From: Agrococcus jenensis | GTDB taxonomy: Bacteria > Actinomycetota > Actinomycetes > Actinomycetales > Microbacteriaceae | DNA: 64,000 nt | Assembly: GCF_003752465.1 (NCBI RefSeq) | Contig: NZ_RKHJ01000001.1 | Coordinates: 2,418,001-2,482,000, forward strand | Reading direction: 5' to 3' | Shown here: one piece after another, positions 17,899 through 30,850 of the stretch | Layout of the letters: each line of letters starts with the position of its first letter | How positions within the stretch are numbered: the first letter of the stretch is position 1 | The notes under the pieces: model-generated | Database searches by the model: none | The model's input: the letters and a program-made list of their open reading frames with translations, nothing else | What the model was told of the DNA's origin: nothing | Program-made: the position numbers and the translations under genes

Positions 17899-18255
17899 TC
17901 AGCCACGGCCTTCTGACGAGCGCAGCTTCTGCAGCGCCTCGTCGAGGAGCGAGACCGCCTCCTCGGGGGTGCGGCGCTCCTTCACGTACGCGAGGTGCGT
18001 CTTGTACGGCTCGTTCTTCGCCACCTGGGGCGGGTTCTCCTTGTCGCGACCCGCGGGCAGGCCGGTCGACGGGGAGTCGATCACCTCGGGGATCTCGTCC
18101 TCGGGGAGGTCGGCCGCGAAGTAGCGCACCGTCTCGTTGCCCATCGCGTCCCAGTAGGAGATGGCCACGCGCTCGGCGTGGAAGCCTCGGTCCTGCTCGC
18201 CCATGGGGCCCGCGCCGACGCGGGAGCCACGGATCGCACTGCCGCCGGACGCCAT
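17899..18255 (-). CDS. rbpA: RNA polymerase-binding protein RbpA
   Basis: A 118-residue actinobacterial RNA polymerase-associated factor that stabilises open complexes with the principal sigma factor. Visible are the disordered N-terminus (SAIRGSRVGAGPMGEQDRG), the central beta-barrel core, and the C-terminal sigma-interacting helix TPEEAVSLLDEALQKLR. The usual zinc cysteines of some homologues are absent, as is common outside Streptomyces. The ATG at 18255 overlaps the secG stop by one base (TGATG). It is the last gene of a glycolytic operon, followed by a strong terminator. Confidence 0.94.
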   Translation of the reverse strand: MASGGSAIRGSRVGAGPMGEQDRGFHAERVAISYWDAMGNETVRYFAADLPEDEIPEVIDSPSTGLPAGRDKENPPQVAKNEPYKTHLAYVKERRTPEEAVSLLDEALQKLRSSEGRG

Positions 18256-18503
18256 CAGATGCCCGCGAACTTGGTGATGAGGCCGAGCACGACGATCGAC
18301 GAGAGCCACGCGAGGCTGACGACGACCGTGATCGTGTTGAGGTTGCGCTCAGCGACGCCCGACGAGCCGAGCGACGAGCCGACGCCGCCGCCGAACATGT
18401 CGGACAGGCCGCCGCCGCGCCCCTTGTGCAGCAGGATGAACAGCGTCAGCAGCACGGATGTGACGCCGAGGATCACCTGCATGATGATCTGGAGAATCTC
18501 CAC
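18255..18503 (-). CDS. secG: Preprotein translocase subunit SecG
   Basis: An 82-residue membrane protein with two hydrophobic helices (residues about 3-24 and 58-78) joined by a Gly/Ser-rich loop containing HKGRGGGLSDMFGGG, the SecG signature. It is part of the SecYEG channel. It lies between tpiA and rbpA, the usual actinobacterial order, and its stop overlaps the rbpA start. The gap of about 109 bp to tpiA could hold an additional promoter, but none is clear. Confidence 0.95.
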   Translation of the reverse strand: MEILQIIMQVILGVTSVLLTLFILLHKGRGGGLSDMFGGGVGSSLGSSGVAERNLNTITVVVSLAWLSSIVVLGLITKFAGI

Positions 18504-18612
18504 TAGCCCTCTTTCCGGATGCGCGGCACCCGCATCGGCTGCGGGTCCACGAGAAGTCCAACGAGCATCCTACCGCAGCGATGCCCGGCCGCCCGATTCC
18601 GGCGCGAGCCGA

Positions 18613-19398
18613 TCAGGTGCCGACGTGCTGCTGGAACCGGCTGATCGCCGCGAACTCCGCCGCGTCGAGGCTCGCGCCGCCGACGAGCGCGCCGTCGACG
18701 TCGGGCTCGCGCATGAAGCCGGCGATGTTGCCCGACTTCACGCTGCCGCCGTAGAGGATGCGCGTCGCGGCCGCTGCCTCGTCGCCGCGGACCTCCGCGA
18801 TCGCCTGCCGCAGCGCCTGGCACACCTGCTGCGCCTGCTCGGCCGTGGCGGCCTGGCCGGAGCCGATCGCCCAGACGGGCTCGTACGCGACGACGATGTC
18901 GCCGGAGGCCGGCAGCTCTGCGAGCACGTCGCGCAGCTGCTGGACGGGCACCGCCGAGGCGCCGTGCTGCTCGAGGTCCTCCGCCGTCTCGCCGACGCAG
19001 ATGACCGGGGTCACGCCGTGGCGGAGCGCGGCGGCGGCCTTGCGGCCGACGATCGCATCGGTCTCGCCGTGGTGCTGCCGGCGCTCGGAGTGGCCGACGA
19101 TCGCGTACGAGCACTCGAGCTTCGCGAGCATCGCGGCCGACACCTCGCCGGTGTGCGCGCCCGAGTCGTGCTCCGACACGTCCTGCGCGCCGAAGCGGAG
19201 CTCGAAGCGCTCCGCCGAGATGAGCGTCTGCACGCTGCGGAGGTCGGTGAAGGGCGGGAACACCGCGACCTCGACCGCCGCGTGGTCGTGCTTCGCGTCC
19301 TGCAGCGTCCACGCGAGCTTCTGCACGAGCGCGATCGCCTGCAGATGGTCCTGGTGCAGCTTCCAGTTGCCCGCGATCAGCGGGATGCGGTTCGCCAT
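18613..19398 (-). CDS. tpiA: Triosephosphate isomerase
   Basis: A 261-residue TIM barrel. AGNWKLH holds the active-site Asn and Lys, [10 protein letters not shown] the catalytic His, and [11 protein letters not shown] the catalytic Glu. It interconverts the two triose phosphates. Two adjacent ATG codons (19401 and 19398) are possible; the second has better spacing from GGAAGG and shares one base with the pgk stop. It is coupled to pgk upstream, followed by secG. Confidence 0.97.
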   Translation of the reverse strand: MANRIPLIAGNWKLHQDHLQAIALVQKLAWTLQDAKHDHAAVEVAVFPPFTDLRSVQTLISAERFELRFGAQDVSEHDSGAHTGEVSAAMLAKLECSYAIVGHSERRQHHGETDAIVGRKAAAALRHGVTPVICVGETAEDLEQHGASAVPVQQLRDVLAELPASGDIVVAYEPVWAIGSGQAATAEQAQQVCQALRQAIAEVRGDEAAAATRILYGGSVKSGNIAGFMREPDVDGALVGGASLDAAEFAAISRFQQHVGT

Positions 19399-20618
19399 CA
19401 TCGTCCTTCCCAACCCAGTGCTTCCAGTCCCGGCAGCGCCGCGCCCTCGAGGAACTCGAGGCTCGCGCCGCCACCGGTCGAGATGTGCCCGAAGGCGCTG
19501 TCGTCGAAGCCGAGCTGGCGCACGGCCGCGGCGGAGTCGCCGCCGCCGACGACGGCGAGGCCGTCGACCTCGGTGAGCGCCTGCGCGACGGCCTTCGTGC
19601 CGGCCGCGAAGGCCTCCATCTCGAACACGCCCATCGGGCCGTTCCAGAAGACGGTGCGGGCGCCGCGGATGGCCTCCGCGAACGCGGCGGCCGAGTCGGG
19701 ACCGATGTCGAGGCCGATGCCGGCGTCGCCGAAGCGCGAGCCCGCGATCGCGTCGGCCGCGACCGTCTCGTGCTCGGCGTCCGCGGCGAACGCGGATGCG
19801 ACGACGACGTCGGTCGGCAGCAGCAGGTCGACGCCGAGCTCCTCGGCCTGCGCGAGGTAGCCCCGCACGCGATCGAGCTGGTCGGCCTCGAGCAGGCTCG
19901 AGGCGACCTCGTGGCCCTGCGCCTTCAGGAACGTGAAGAGCATGCCGCCGCCGATGAGCAGGCGGTCGACGCGCGGCAGCAGGTGCTCGATGACGCCGAG
20001 CTTGTCGCTCACCTTCGAGCCGCCGAGCACGACCGCGTACGGACGCTCCGGGGTCTCGGTGAGCCGCGACAGCACCTCGAGCTCGCGCTCGACGAGCAGG
20101 CCGGCGGCGCTCGGGAGCACCTGCGCGATCTCGACGACGCTCGCCTGCGCGCGGTGGACGACGCCGAAGCCGTCCGAGACGAACGCGTCGGCCCCCGCGG
20201 CGAGCTCGGCGGCGAACGAGGCGCGCTCGGCCGCGTCGTCGCTCGTCTCGCGGGGGTCGAAGCGCAGGTTCTCGAGCAGCGCGAGCTGCCCGTCCCGCAG
20301 GGCGATCCGCACGCGGTGAGCGTCCTCCCCCACCGTGTCGGCCGCGAACGCGACCTCCGCGTCGAGCAGCTCGCCGAGCCGTCGGGCGACGGGGGCGAGC
20401 GAGTACTTCGCCTCCGGCGCGCCCTTGGGGCGGCCGAGGTGCGACATCGCCACCACCTTCGCGCCCTGCTGGAGCAGGGCCCGAAGGGTGGGCAGCGACG
20501 CGACGATGCGGCCCTCGTCGGCGATCACGCCGTCCTGCAGCGGCACGTTGAAGTCGCAGCGGATCAGGACGGTGCGGCCGGAGAGGTCGCCGAGGGAGTC
20601 GAGCGTGCGGATCGCCAT
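19398..20618 (-). CDS. pgk: Phosphoglycerate kinase
   Basis: A 406-residue kinase. The N-terminal RCDFNVP motif, SHLGRPKG, and the C-terminal nucleotide loop [15 protein letters not shown] are present. It makes ATP from 1,3-bisphosphoglycerate. It lies 5 bp after gap, and its stop overlaps tpiA. The ATG at 20618 gives [20 protein letters not shown], the family N-terminus. Confidence 0.97.
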   Translation of the reverse strand: MAIRTLDSLGDLSGRTVLIRCDFNVPLQDGVIADEGRIVASLPTLRALLQQGAKVVAMSHLGRPKGAPEAKYSLAPVARRLGELLDAEVAFAADTVGEDAHRVRIALRDGQLALLENLRFDPRETSDDAAERASFAAELAAGADAFVSDGFGVVHRAQASVVEIAQVLPSAAGLLVERELEVLSRLTETPERPYAVVLGGSKVSDKLGVIEHLLPRVDRLLIGGGMLFTFLKAQGHEVASSLLEADQLDRVRGYLAQAEELGVDLLLPTDVVVASAFAADAEHETVAADAIAGSRFGDAGIGLDIGPDSAAAFAEAIRGARTVFWNGPMGVFEMEAFAAGTKAVAQALTEVDGLAVVGGGDSAAAVRQLGFDDSAFGHISTGGGASLEFLEGAALPGLEALGWEGR

Positions 20619-20623
20619 GGGGA

Positions 20624-21709
<1,086 letters not shown>

Positions 21710-22333
21710 TCAGCGGAGGATGAGGCCGGAGGTCTGGGCCTTGGCCGCGTCGAAGCGTGCCTGCGCATCCTGCCAGTTGACGATGTTCCAGAACGCCTTG
21801 ACGTAGTCCGCCTTGACGTTGAGGTAGTCGAGGTAGAAGGCGTGCTCCCACATGTCGAGCATGAGGATGGGGTGCGTGCCCACCGGGATGTTGCCCTGCT
21901 GGTCGAACAGCTGGAAGATGTTCAGCCGCGAGCCGACCGAGTCCCAGGCGAGCACCGACCAGCCGGAGCCCTGGATGGCCGTGGCGTTCTGGCTGAAGTG
22001 GCTCTGGAACTTGCCGAAGCCGCCGAAGAACTCGCCGATCGCGGCCTGCAGCTCGCCCTCGGGCTCACCGCCGCCGTCGCCCGACAGGTTGTTCCAGAAG
22101 ACGGTGTGGTTCGTGTGGCCGCCGAGGTGGAACGCGAGGTCCTTCTCGAGCTTGTTCACGGCGCCGAAGTCGTCGGCGTCGCGCGCGGCCTCGAGCTTCT
22201 CGAGCGCGGTGTTCGCGCCGTCGACGTACGTCTTGTGGTGCTTGTCGTGGTGGAGCTCCATGATCTTCGCGGAGATGTGGGGCTCGAGCGCCGCGTAGTC
22301 GTACGGCAGCTCCGGAAGGGTGTAGACGGCCAT
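21710..22333 (-). CDS. sodA: Superoxide dismutase, Mn/Fe family
   Basis: A 207-residue enzyme starting MAVYTLPELPYDYAALEP. Metal ligands are visible in LHHDKHHKTYV (first His), HLGGHTNHTVFW (second His), and LDMWEHAFYLDY (Asp and His). The metal, Mn or Fe, cannot be decided with certainty. It lacks a signal peptide, so it acts in the cytosol. The ATG at 22333 has an AGAGGAGAG ribosome binding site, which decides against upstream in-frame starts. A TAGGAT -10 element lies about 50 bp upstream. Confidence 0.96.
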   Translation of the reverse strand: MAVYTLPELPYDYAALEPHISAKIMELHHDKHHKTYVDGANTALEKLEAARDADDFGAVNKLEKDLAFHLGGHTNHTVFWNNLSGDGGGEPEGELQAAIGEFFGGFGKFQSHFSQNATAIQGSGWSVLAWDSVGSRLNIFQLFDQQGNIPVGTHPILMLDMWEHAFYLDYLNVKADYVKAFWNIVNWQDAQARFDAAKAQTSGLILR

Positions 22334-22381
22334 GGCTGGCTCTCCTCTCTGGCGCGCCGGGCGCACCGGTGGGTCGTTCCG

Positions 22382-22387
22382 ATCCTA
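22382..22387 (-). promoter_or_regulatory. -10 element of the sodA promoter
   Basis: TAGGAT on the minus strand, 48 bp upstream of the sodA ATG, in the gap between whiA and sodA. A good -35 is not apparent. Confidence 0.45.
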
Positions 22388-22420
22388 GCCACCGCCGCGG
22401 TCCCGCGGCTGGGGGCCGGG

Positions 22421-23398
22421 TCAGTCGTCGATGTCGTCCGGGACGGCTGCCTCGGTGTCGGGGATGCCGCGATCCTGGGCGGCCCGATCGGCCATCGCGA
22501 GCAGGCGGCGGATGCGTCCGGCCACCGCGTCCTTCGTCATCGTCGGGTTCGCGAGGTGGCCGAGCTCGTCGAGGCTCGCGTCGCGGTGCTCGAGCCGCAG
22601 CCTGCCCGCGTAGGACAGGTGCTCGGGCACGTCGTCGGCGAGGATCTCGAGCGCGCGCTCGATGCGGGCGCAGGCCGCGACCGCTGCCTGGGCGCTGCGG
22701 CGCAGGTTCGCGTCGTCGAAGTTCACGAGACGGTTCGCCGTCGCGCGCACCTCGCGGCGCTGGCGCAGCTCGGCCCACGCCTGCACCGTCTCGTGCGCGC
22801 CCATCGTCGTGAGCATGCGCGAGATCGGCTCGCCCTCGCGGATCACGACGCGGTGCGCACCGCGCACCTCGCGCGACTTCGCGGGGACGCCGAGGCGGCC
22901 GGCCGCGCCGACGAGCGCCATCGCGGCCTCGTTGCCGGGGCAGGCGACCTCGAGCGCCGCGGAGCGGCCCGGGTCGGAGAGCGTGCCCTGCGCGAGGAAC
23001 GCGCCGCGCCAGATGCCGGCGAGGTCCTCGAGCGAGCCCGTCGTCACCTTGTTCGGCAGCCCGCGCACCGGGCGGCGTCGCGCATCCATGAGCCCGGTCT
23101 GGCGGGCGAGGGTCTCGCCCTCGGCGATCACGCGCACGAGGTAGGCGCCGGAGGTGCGGTTCGACGACGACGAGATCTTCGCGATCTCGGCGCGCACGCC
23201 GTACAGCTCCAGGATGCTCTTGGCGAGCCGGCGCGCCACCGCGGCGGAGTCGAGCTCGCTCTCGACCGCCACGCGGCTCGAGATCACGTGCAGGCCGCCG
23301 GCGAAGCGCAGCAGCGTCGCGACCTCCGCCGCCTTCGTCTGGGGTCGCGTCACGCGCACGCGCGCGAGCTCCTCCTTGACGTCGTCGGTCAGTGTCAC
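22421..23398 (-). CDS. whiA: DNA-binding protein WhiA
   Basis: A 325-residue WhiA with its degenerate LAGLIDADG homing-endonuclease-like core and the C-terminal helix-turn-helix ([23 protein letters not shown] is split across the HTH region). In actinobacteria WhiA is a developmental and cell-division regulator and usually follows uvrC and rapZ, as here. I chose GTG 23398 ([14 protein letters not shown]), preceded by GAGGAG with a 5-nt spacer. An ATG at 23416 overlaps the rapZ stop by ATGA and would add six residues; it cannot be excluded. Confidence 0.92.
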   Translation of the reverse strand: MTLTDDVKEELARVRVTRPQTKAAEVATLLRFAGGLHVISSRVAVESELDSAAVARRLAKSILELYGVRAEIAKISSSSNRTSGAYLVRVIAEGETLARQTGLMDARRRPVRGLPNKVTTGSLEDLAGIWRGAFLAQGTLSDPGRSAALEVACPGNEAAMALVGAAGRLGVPAKSREVRGAHRVVIREGEPISRMLTTMGAHETVQAWAELRQRREVRATANRLVNFDDANLRRSAQAAVAACARIERALEILADDVPEHLSYAGRLRLEHRDASLDELGHLANPTMTKDAVAGRIRRLLAMADRAAQDRGIPDTEAAVPDDIDD

Positions 23399-23412
23399 GC
23401 CTGCTCCTCTCG

Positions 23413-24275
23413 TCATTCGCGCCCCAGGTCTCGATGCTTCACGGCGACCCGCAGCCCGGGCCGGCCGGAGAGGCGCTTCGCGAAGTGCTCGGCCATCGCG
23501 ACCGAGCGGTGCTTGCCGCCGGTGCAGCCGACGCCGAGCACGGCGTGCAGCTTGTTCTCGCGCGCGAACCCCTCGAGCACGGGCGCGAGCGCCTCGAGGT
23601 AGCGGTCCGCGAACTCCGCCGCGCCCTGCTGGTGCAGCACGTACTCGGAGACGACCGACTCGGTGCCGTCGTGGCCCGCAGCTCGGGCATCCAGAACGGG
23701 TTCGGCAGGAAGCGCATGTCGGCGATCAGGTCGGCGTCGACCGGCAGCCCGTACTTGAAGCCGAAGCTCATCACCGTGAGGGTCACCTCGAGCTCGCCGC
23801 CGGGAGCGAAGCGCTCCCCCACGCGTCGCGTGAGCTGGTGCGGGTTGAGGCCCGTCGTGTCGAGCAGCTCGTCGGCCATGCCGCGCAGCGGCTCGAGCCG
23901 CGTGCGCTCGGTGCGGATGCCGTCGAGGATCGTGCCGTCGCCCTGCAGCGGGTGGGGCCTGCGCACCTGCTCGTAGCGGCGCACGAGCTCGGCGTCGCTC
24001 GCCTCGAGGAAGAGCACGCGCACGGTCTGCTCGGCGCGCAGCATCTCGACGAAGCGCTTCGCGTCGTCGAACAGGGCGCCGCCGCGCACGTCGACGACGA
24101 TCGCGAGCTTCGGCTCCGTCGAGTCGCCGGTCGCCGCCGTGCGCACGAGCGCCTTCAGCATGGTGGGCGGGAGGTTGTCGACCACGAACCAGCCGAGGTC
24201 CTCGAGCGCGTTCGCGACGGTCGTCCGCCCTGCGCCGGACATGCCGGTGATGATGACGATCTCTCTGGCGTTCAC
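23413..24275 (-). pseudogene. rapZ: RapZ-family RNase adapter / nucleotide-binding protein, interrupted by a 1-nt frameshift
   Basis: Read as one gene, this would be about 287 residues, normal for RapZ/YvcJ. The first frame gives the Walker A motif ITGMSGAGRTT and continues to [13 protein letters not shown]. There the frame must change by one base, near 23673-23675, to resume with [17 protein letters not shown] and the C-terminal motif [18 protein letters not shown]. One missing G (plus strand) in the GG run before CCC explains it; restoring it gives LRAHDGTE. A sequencing or assembly error is the simplest cause, a true inactivation the second. GTG 24275 overlaps the uvrC stop (GTGA). RapZ proteins link cell-envelope sugar supply to RNA or nucleotide signals. 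Confidence 0.88.
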
Positions 24276-26196
24276 GCTTCCGGTTCCTGTCGCTGGGCTG
24301 CTCCCTCCATCGTATCGGCACCGCTCGGCTCGCCAGCCAGGGCCCGTGCGATCGTCAGCGCGAGCGCAGGGCCGACGCCTGCGACCTCGCGCAGCTGCTC
24401 GGGGCTCGCCTCGCGCACGCGCTTCGCGGACCCGAAGTGCTTGAGCAGCGCGCGCACGCGGTTCGGGCCGAGGCCCGGGATGCCGCTCAGCTGCGACTCG
24501 ATCGCGCTCGAGCGCTTCTGCCGCTGGTAGCCGATCGCGACCCGGTGCGCCTCGTCGCGCAGCCGCTGCACGAGGTAGAGCGCCTCGCTCGAGCGCGGCA
24601 GGATCACCGGGAACTCCTCGCCGGGCAGCCACAGCTCCTCGAGGCGCTTCGCGATGCCGGCGAGCGCGACGCCGCGCACCCCCGCCTCGTCGAGCGCGCG
24701 CTTGGCGGCCTGCACCTGCGGCCGGCCGCCGTCGACGAGCAGCAGCTGCGGCGCGTAGGCGAAGCGCGAGCCGGTGTCGTCGGGGTCGCCGTCGACGAGG
24801 TAGCGCGCCCTGCGCGTCATCACCTGGTAGATCGAGTCGGTGTCGTCGGTCGTCTGGGCGATCGCGAAGCGCCGGTACTGGTCCTTGCGCGGCAGCCCGT
24901 CCTCGAACACGACCATCGAGGCGACCACCCCGGTGCCGCCGAGGTGCGAGACGTCGAAGCACTCGATGCGCAGCGGCGCCTCGGCCATGCCGAGCGCCTC
25001 CTGCAGGTCGGCGAGCGCCTGCGAGCGGGTGACGTAGTCGCTCGTGCGCTTGGTGCGCGACACCTGCAGCGCGTGCGCAGCGTTCACGGCGGCGGAGTCG
25101 GCGAGGCGCCGCTTCTCGCCCCGCTGCGGCACCCGCACCGCGACGCGGCCGCTCAGGCCGTGGTCGGCGCGCCGGTCGGTGAGCCACGCCTCCACCTCGG
25201 CGACGCTGTCGGGCTGCTTGGGCAGCAGCACCTCCCGCGCGGGCGGGTCGCCGCCGTCGTAGGCGATGCGCAGCACCTGGGTCGCGAGCTCGCCCTCGGT
25301 GAGGTCGATCTCGGTGTCGACGACCCACGACTTCGTGCCGCGGATGCGGCCGCCGCGCACGACGAACAGGTGCACCGCCGCGCTGAGCTCGTCGTGCACG
25401 AGCCCGAGCACGTCGGCGTCGACGCGGTCCGACAGCACGACGCTCGTGCGCTCGAGCACCGACTCGAGGGCGACGAGCTGGTCGCGCAGGCGCGCGGCGC
25501 GCTCGAACTCGAGCCGGGCGCTCGCGCGCTGCATCTCGTCGCGCACGCGGTCGACGAAGTCCTGGTCGCCGCCGTTCATGAAGCCGACGAGGTCGTTCGC
25601 GGTCGCGCGGTGCTCGGCGAGCGTGACCCGGCCGACGCACGGCGCCGAGCACTTGCCGATGTCGCCGAGCAGGCACGGCCTGCCGGTGCGCTCGGCGCGG
25701 TCGTAGATCGACTGGCTGCACGAGCGCATCGGGAACGCCTTGAGCAGCAGGTCGAGCGTCTCGCGGATCGCCCAGACCTTCGTGTACGGACCGAAGTAGC
25801 GCGCGCCGCGGATGCCGCGGTTGCGCGTGATGAGCGCGCGGGGCACGTCGTCGCCCATCGTCACCGCGAGGTACGGGTACGACTTGTCGTCCCGGAACTG
25901 CACGTTGAACGGCGGCTCGTACTCCTTGATCCAGGTGAACTCGAGCTGCAGCGCCTCGAACTCGCTCGCGACGATCGTCCACTCGACGCGCACCGCGGTG
26001 AGCACCATCCGGCGGGTGCGCTCGTGCAGCGCCTCGAGCGGCTGGAAGTAGTTCGAGAGCCGCTGGCGCAGGTTCTTCGCCTTGCCGACGTAGAGCACGC
26101 GCTCGTGCTCGTCGCGGAAGCGGTACACGCCCGGCGCGGTCGGGATGGTGCCCGGCGCGGGCTTGTACGGCACCGTGCGGGAGGTGCGCCCCGCGC

Positions 26197-26200
<4 letters not shown>
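24272..26200 (-). CDS. uvrC: Excinuclease ABC subunit C
   Basis: A 642-residue UvrC. In order: GIY-YIG nuclease domain ([20 protein letters not shown]), the four-cysteine region (RSCSQSIYD and [13 protein letters not shown]), a UVR motif ([14 protein letters not shown]) for UvrB binding, an RNase H-like endonuclease domain ([11 protein letters not shown] and [11 protein letters not shown]), and a C-terminal tandem helix-hairpin-helix ([19 protein letters not shown]). It makes both incisions in nucleotide excision repair. ATG 26200 overlaps the uvrA stop by ATGA, and its own stop overlaps rapZ by GTGA. Confidence 0.97.
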
Positions 26201-29073
<2,873 letters not shown>

Positions 29074-29079
29074 CTGACG

Positions 29080-29085
29080 AGTCTA
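29080..29085 (-). promoter_or_regulatory. -10 element of a leaderless uvrA promoter
   Basis: TAGACT ends 6 nt before the GTG start of uvrA. This spacing places the transcription start at or next to the start codon. No LexA box was recognised in the 52-bp gap upstream. Confidence 0.6.
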
Positions 29086-29125
29086 CGAGCGGCCACTGAC
29101 ACGCGGACCCGCGTTCGCCAACGGC

Positions 29126-30850
29126 TCAGCGGTCGGAGCGGTCGACGACCCGCGCGAGCGGCTCGTCGACCGCGACGCTCGCGCCCTGCGCGACGACGTG
29201 CTCGAGCGTGCCGGCGCGGTGGGCGGCGACCCGCGTCTCCATCTTCATCGCGTCGAGCACGACGACCTCCTGGCCCTCGGCGACGGCGGCGCCGTCGTCG
29301 ACGAGCCAGGTGACGACCGTGCCGGGCACCGGCGACGGCAGCGCCGCGTCGTCGGCGGTCGCCGCGACGGGCGCACCTGGCGCGCCGGCGGCCGCCGCGA
29401 GCAGCGCGTCCGGCAGGCCCAGCACGACCCGGCGGCCGTCGACCTCGATCGGCACGCGCCGGAGCGCGGCGCCGGCGGCGGGCGCGGGGCGCAGCTGCGG
29501 CTTGAGCCGCGGCATGAGCTCGGCCTCGATCCACTGCGTCGACACGGCGAAGCCGTCGGTCGAGAAGTCGGGCTCGTCGAGCACCGCGCGCGCGAACGGC
29601 GCGACGGTCGCGATCCCGGTGACCTCGAGCTCGCCGAGCGCGCGCCGCATGCGGACGAGCGCCGCATCCCGGTCGGCCGCGTGCACGATGAGCTTCGCGG
29701 CGAGCGAGTCGAACGCGGCCTCGACCGCGTCGCCCGCCTCGACGCCGGCGTCCCAGCGCACGCCCGGACCCCCGGGCACGCGCAGGGCCGTGATGCGGCC
29801 AGGGCTCGGCAGGAAGCCCCTCCCCGGGTCCTCCGCGTTCAGCCGCAGCTCCATCGCGTGCCCCGAGGGCGCGGGCGTCTCGGCGATCGAGGGGCCGTGC
29901 CCCTCGGCGATGCGGAGCTGCTCGCGCACGAGGTCGATGCCGGTGACCGCCTCCGTGACGGGGTGCTCGACCTGCAGCCGGGTGTTGACCTCGAGGAACG
30001 AGATCGTGCCGTCGGCGCCGAGCAGGAACTCGACCGTGCCAGCGCCGCGGTAGTCGACGGCCGCGCAGATCGCGCGCGACGACTCGTGGATGCGGGCGCG
30101 CTGCTCGTCGGTGAGGCCGGGCGCGGGCGCCTCCTCGACGAGCTTCTGGCTGCGACGCTGCAGCGAGCAGTCGCGGTCGCCGACGACCACGACGCCGCCC
30201 CGGCCGTCGCCGAGCACCTGCGCCTCGACGTGGCGCGGGCGCTCGAGGAAGCGCTCGATGAAGCACTCGCCGCGCCCGAACGCGGCGACGGCCTCGCGGG
30301 TGGCGGAGTCGAACGCGTCCGGCACCTCCTCGATCGTGCGGGCGACCTTGAGCCCGCGGCCGCCGCCGCCGAACGCGGCCTTCACGACCACCGGCAGCCC
30401 GTGCTCGCGCGCGAACGCGACGGCCTCGTCGGCGTCGGCGAGCGGCCGGTCGGTGCCCGCCGCGAGCGGTGCGCCCGCCTCCTGCGCGATGCGCCGCGCG
30501 GTGACCTTGTCGCCGAGCGCCTCGATGCTCGCCGGGGTGGGGCCGATCCAGGTGAGGCCGGCATCCTCGACGGCGCGCGCGAACGCGGCGCTCTCCGAGA
30601 GGAAGCCGTAGCCCGGGTGGACCGCGTCGGCACCGGTCGCGCGCGCGGCCGCGAGCAGCGCATCCGCGCTCAGGTACGTCTCCGCGGCAGTGGTGCCGCC
30701 GAGCGCGACCGCCTCGTCGGCGTGCCGCACGTGCATCGCGTCGATGTCCTGGTCGGCGTACACGGCGACGGAGCGGTATCCGCCCTCGGCGCAGGCGCGG
30801 GCGATGCGCACGGCGATCTCGCCGCGGTTGGCGATCAGGATCTTGTCCAC
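29126..30850 (-). CDS. Biotin carboxylase fused to biotin carboxyl carrier domain
   Basis: A 574-residue protein. Residues 1-445 are a biotin carboxylase (ILIANRGEIAVRIARA at the start, glycine-rich ATP-grasp loop FGGGGRGLKVA, and EVNTRLQVEHPVTE). The C-terminal 70 residues are a biotinyl domain with the modification site VLDAMKMETRV, lysine near 536. It has no carboxyltransferase domain, and none of the AccD type is encoded nearby; the upstream pxpBC protein carries the domains that serve as carboxyltransferase in urea carboxylase. GTG 30850 has an AGGAGG site with a 5-nt spacer and overlaps pxpBC by 16 bp. It could otherwise serve acyl-CoA carboxylases. Confidence 0.92.
   Translation of the reverse strand: MDKILIANRGEIAVRIARACAEGGYRSVAVYADQDIDAMHVRHADEAVALGGTTAAETYLSADALLAAARATGADAVHPGYGFLSESAAFARAVEDAGLTWIGPTPASIEALGDKVTARRIAQEAGAPLAAGTDRPLADADEAVAFAREHGLPVVVKAAFGGGGRGLKVARTIEEVPDAFDSATREAVAAFGRGECFIERFLERPRHVEAQVLGDGRGGVVVVGDRDCSLQRRSQKLVEEAPAPGLTDEQRARIHESSRAICAAVDYRGAGTVEFLLGADGTISFLEVNTRLQVEHPVTEAVTGIDLVREQLRIAEGHGPSIAETPAPSGHAMELRLNAEDPGRGFLPSPGRITALRVPGGPGVRWDAGVEAGDAVEAAFDSLAAKLIVHAADRDAALVRMRRALGELEVTGIATVAPFARAVLDEPDFSTDGFAVSTQWIEAELMPRLKPQLRPAPAAGAALRRVPIEVDGRRVVLGLPDALLAAAAGAPGAPVAATADDAALPSPVPGTVVTWLVDDGAAVAEGQEVVVLDAMKMETRVAAHRAGTLEHVVAQGASVAVDEPLARVVDRSDR

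Noticed and set aside
23398-23416. ATG 23416 as whiA start
   Set aside because: It overlaps the rapZ stop as ATGA, but GTG 23398 has a good GAGGAG site and gives the usual N-terminus, so it was preferred.
29126-30850. Acetyl- or propionyl-CoA carboxylase alpha subunit as firm identity
   Set aside because: No carboxyltransferase gene is nearby and the gene is embedded in the oxoprolinase operon, so only the domain content is claimed.
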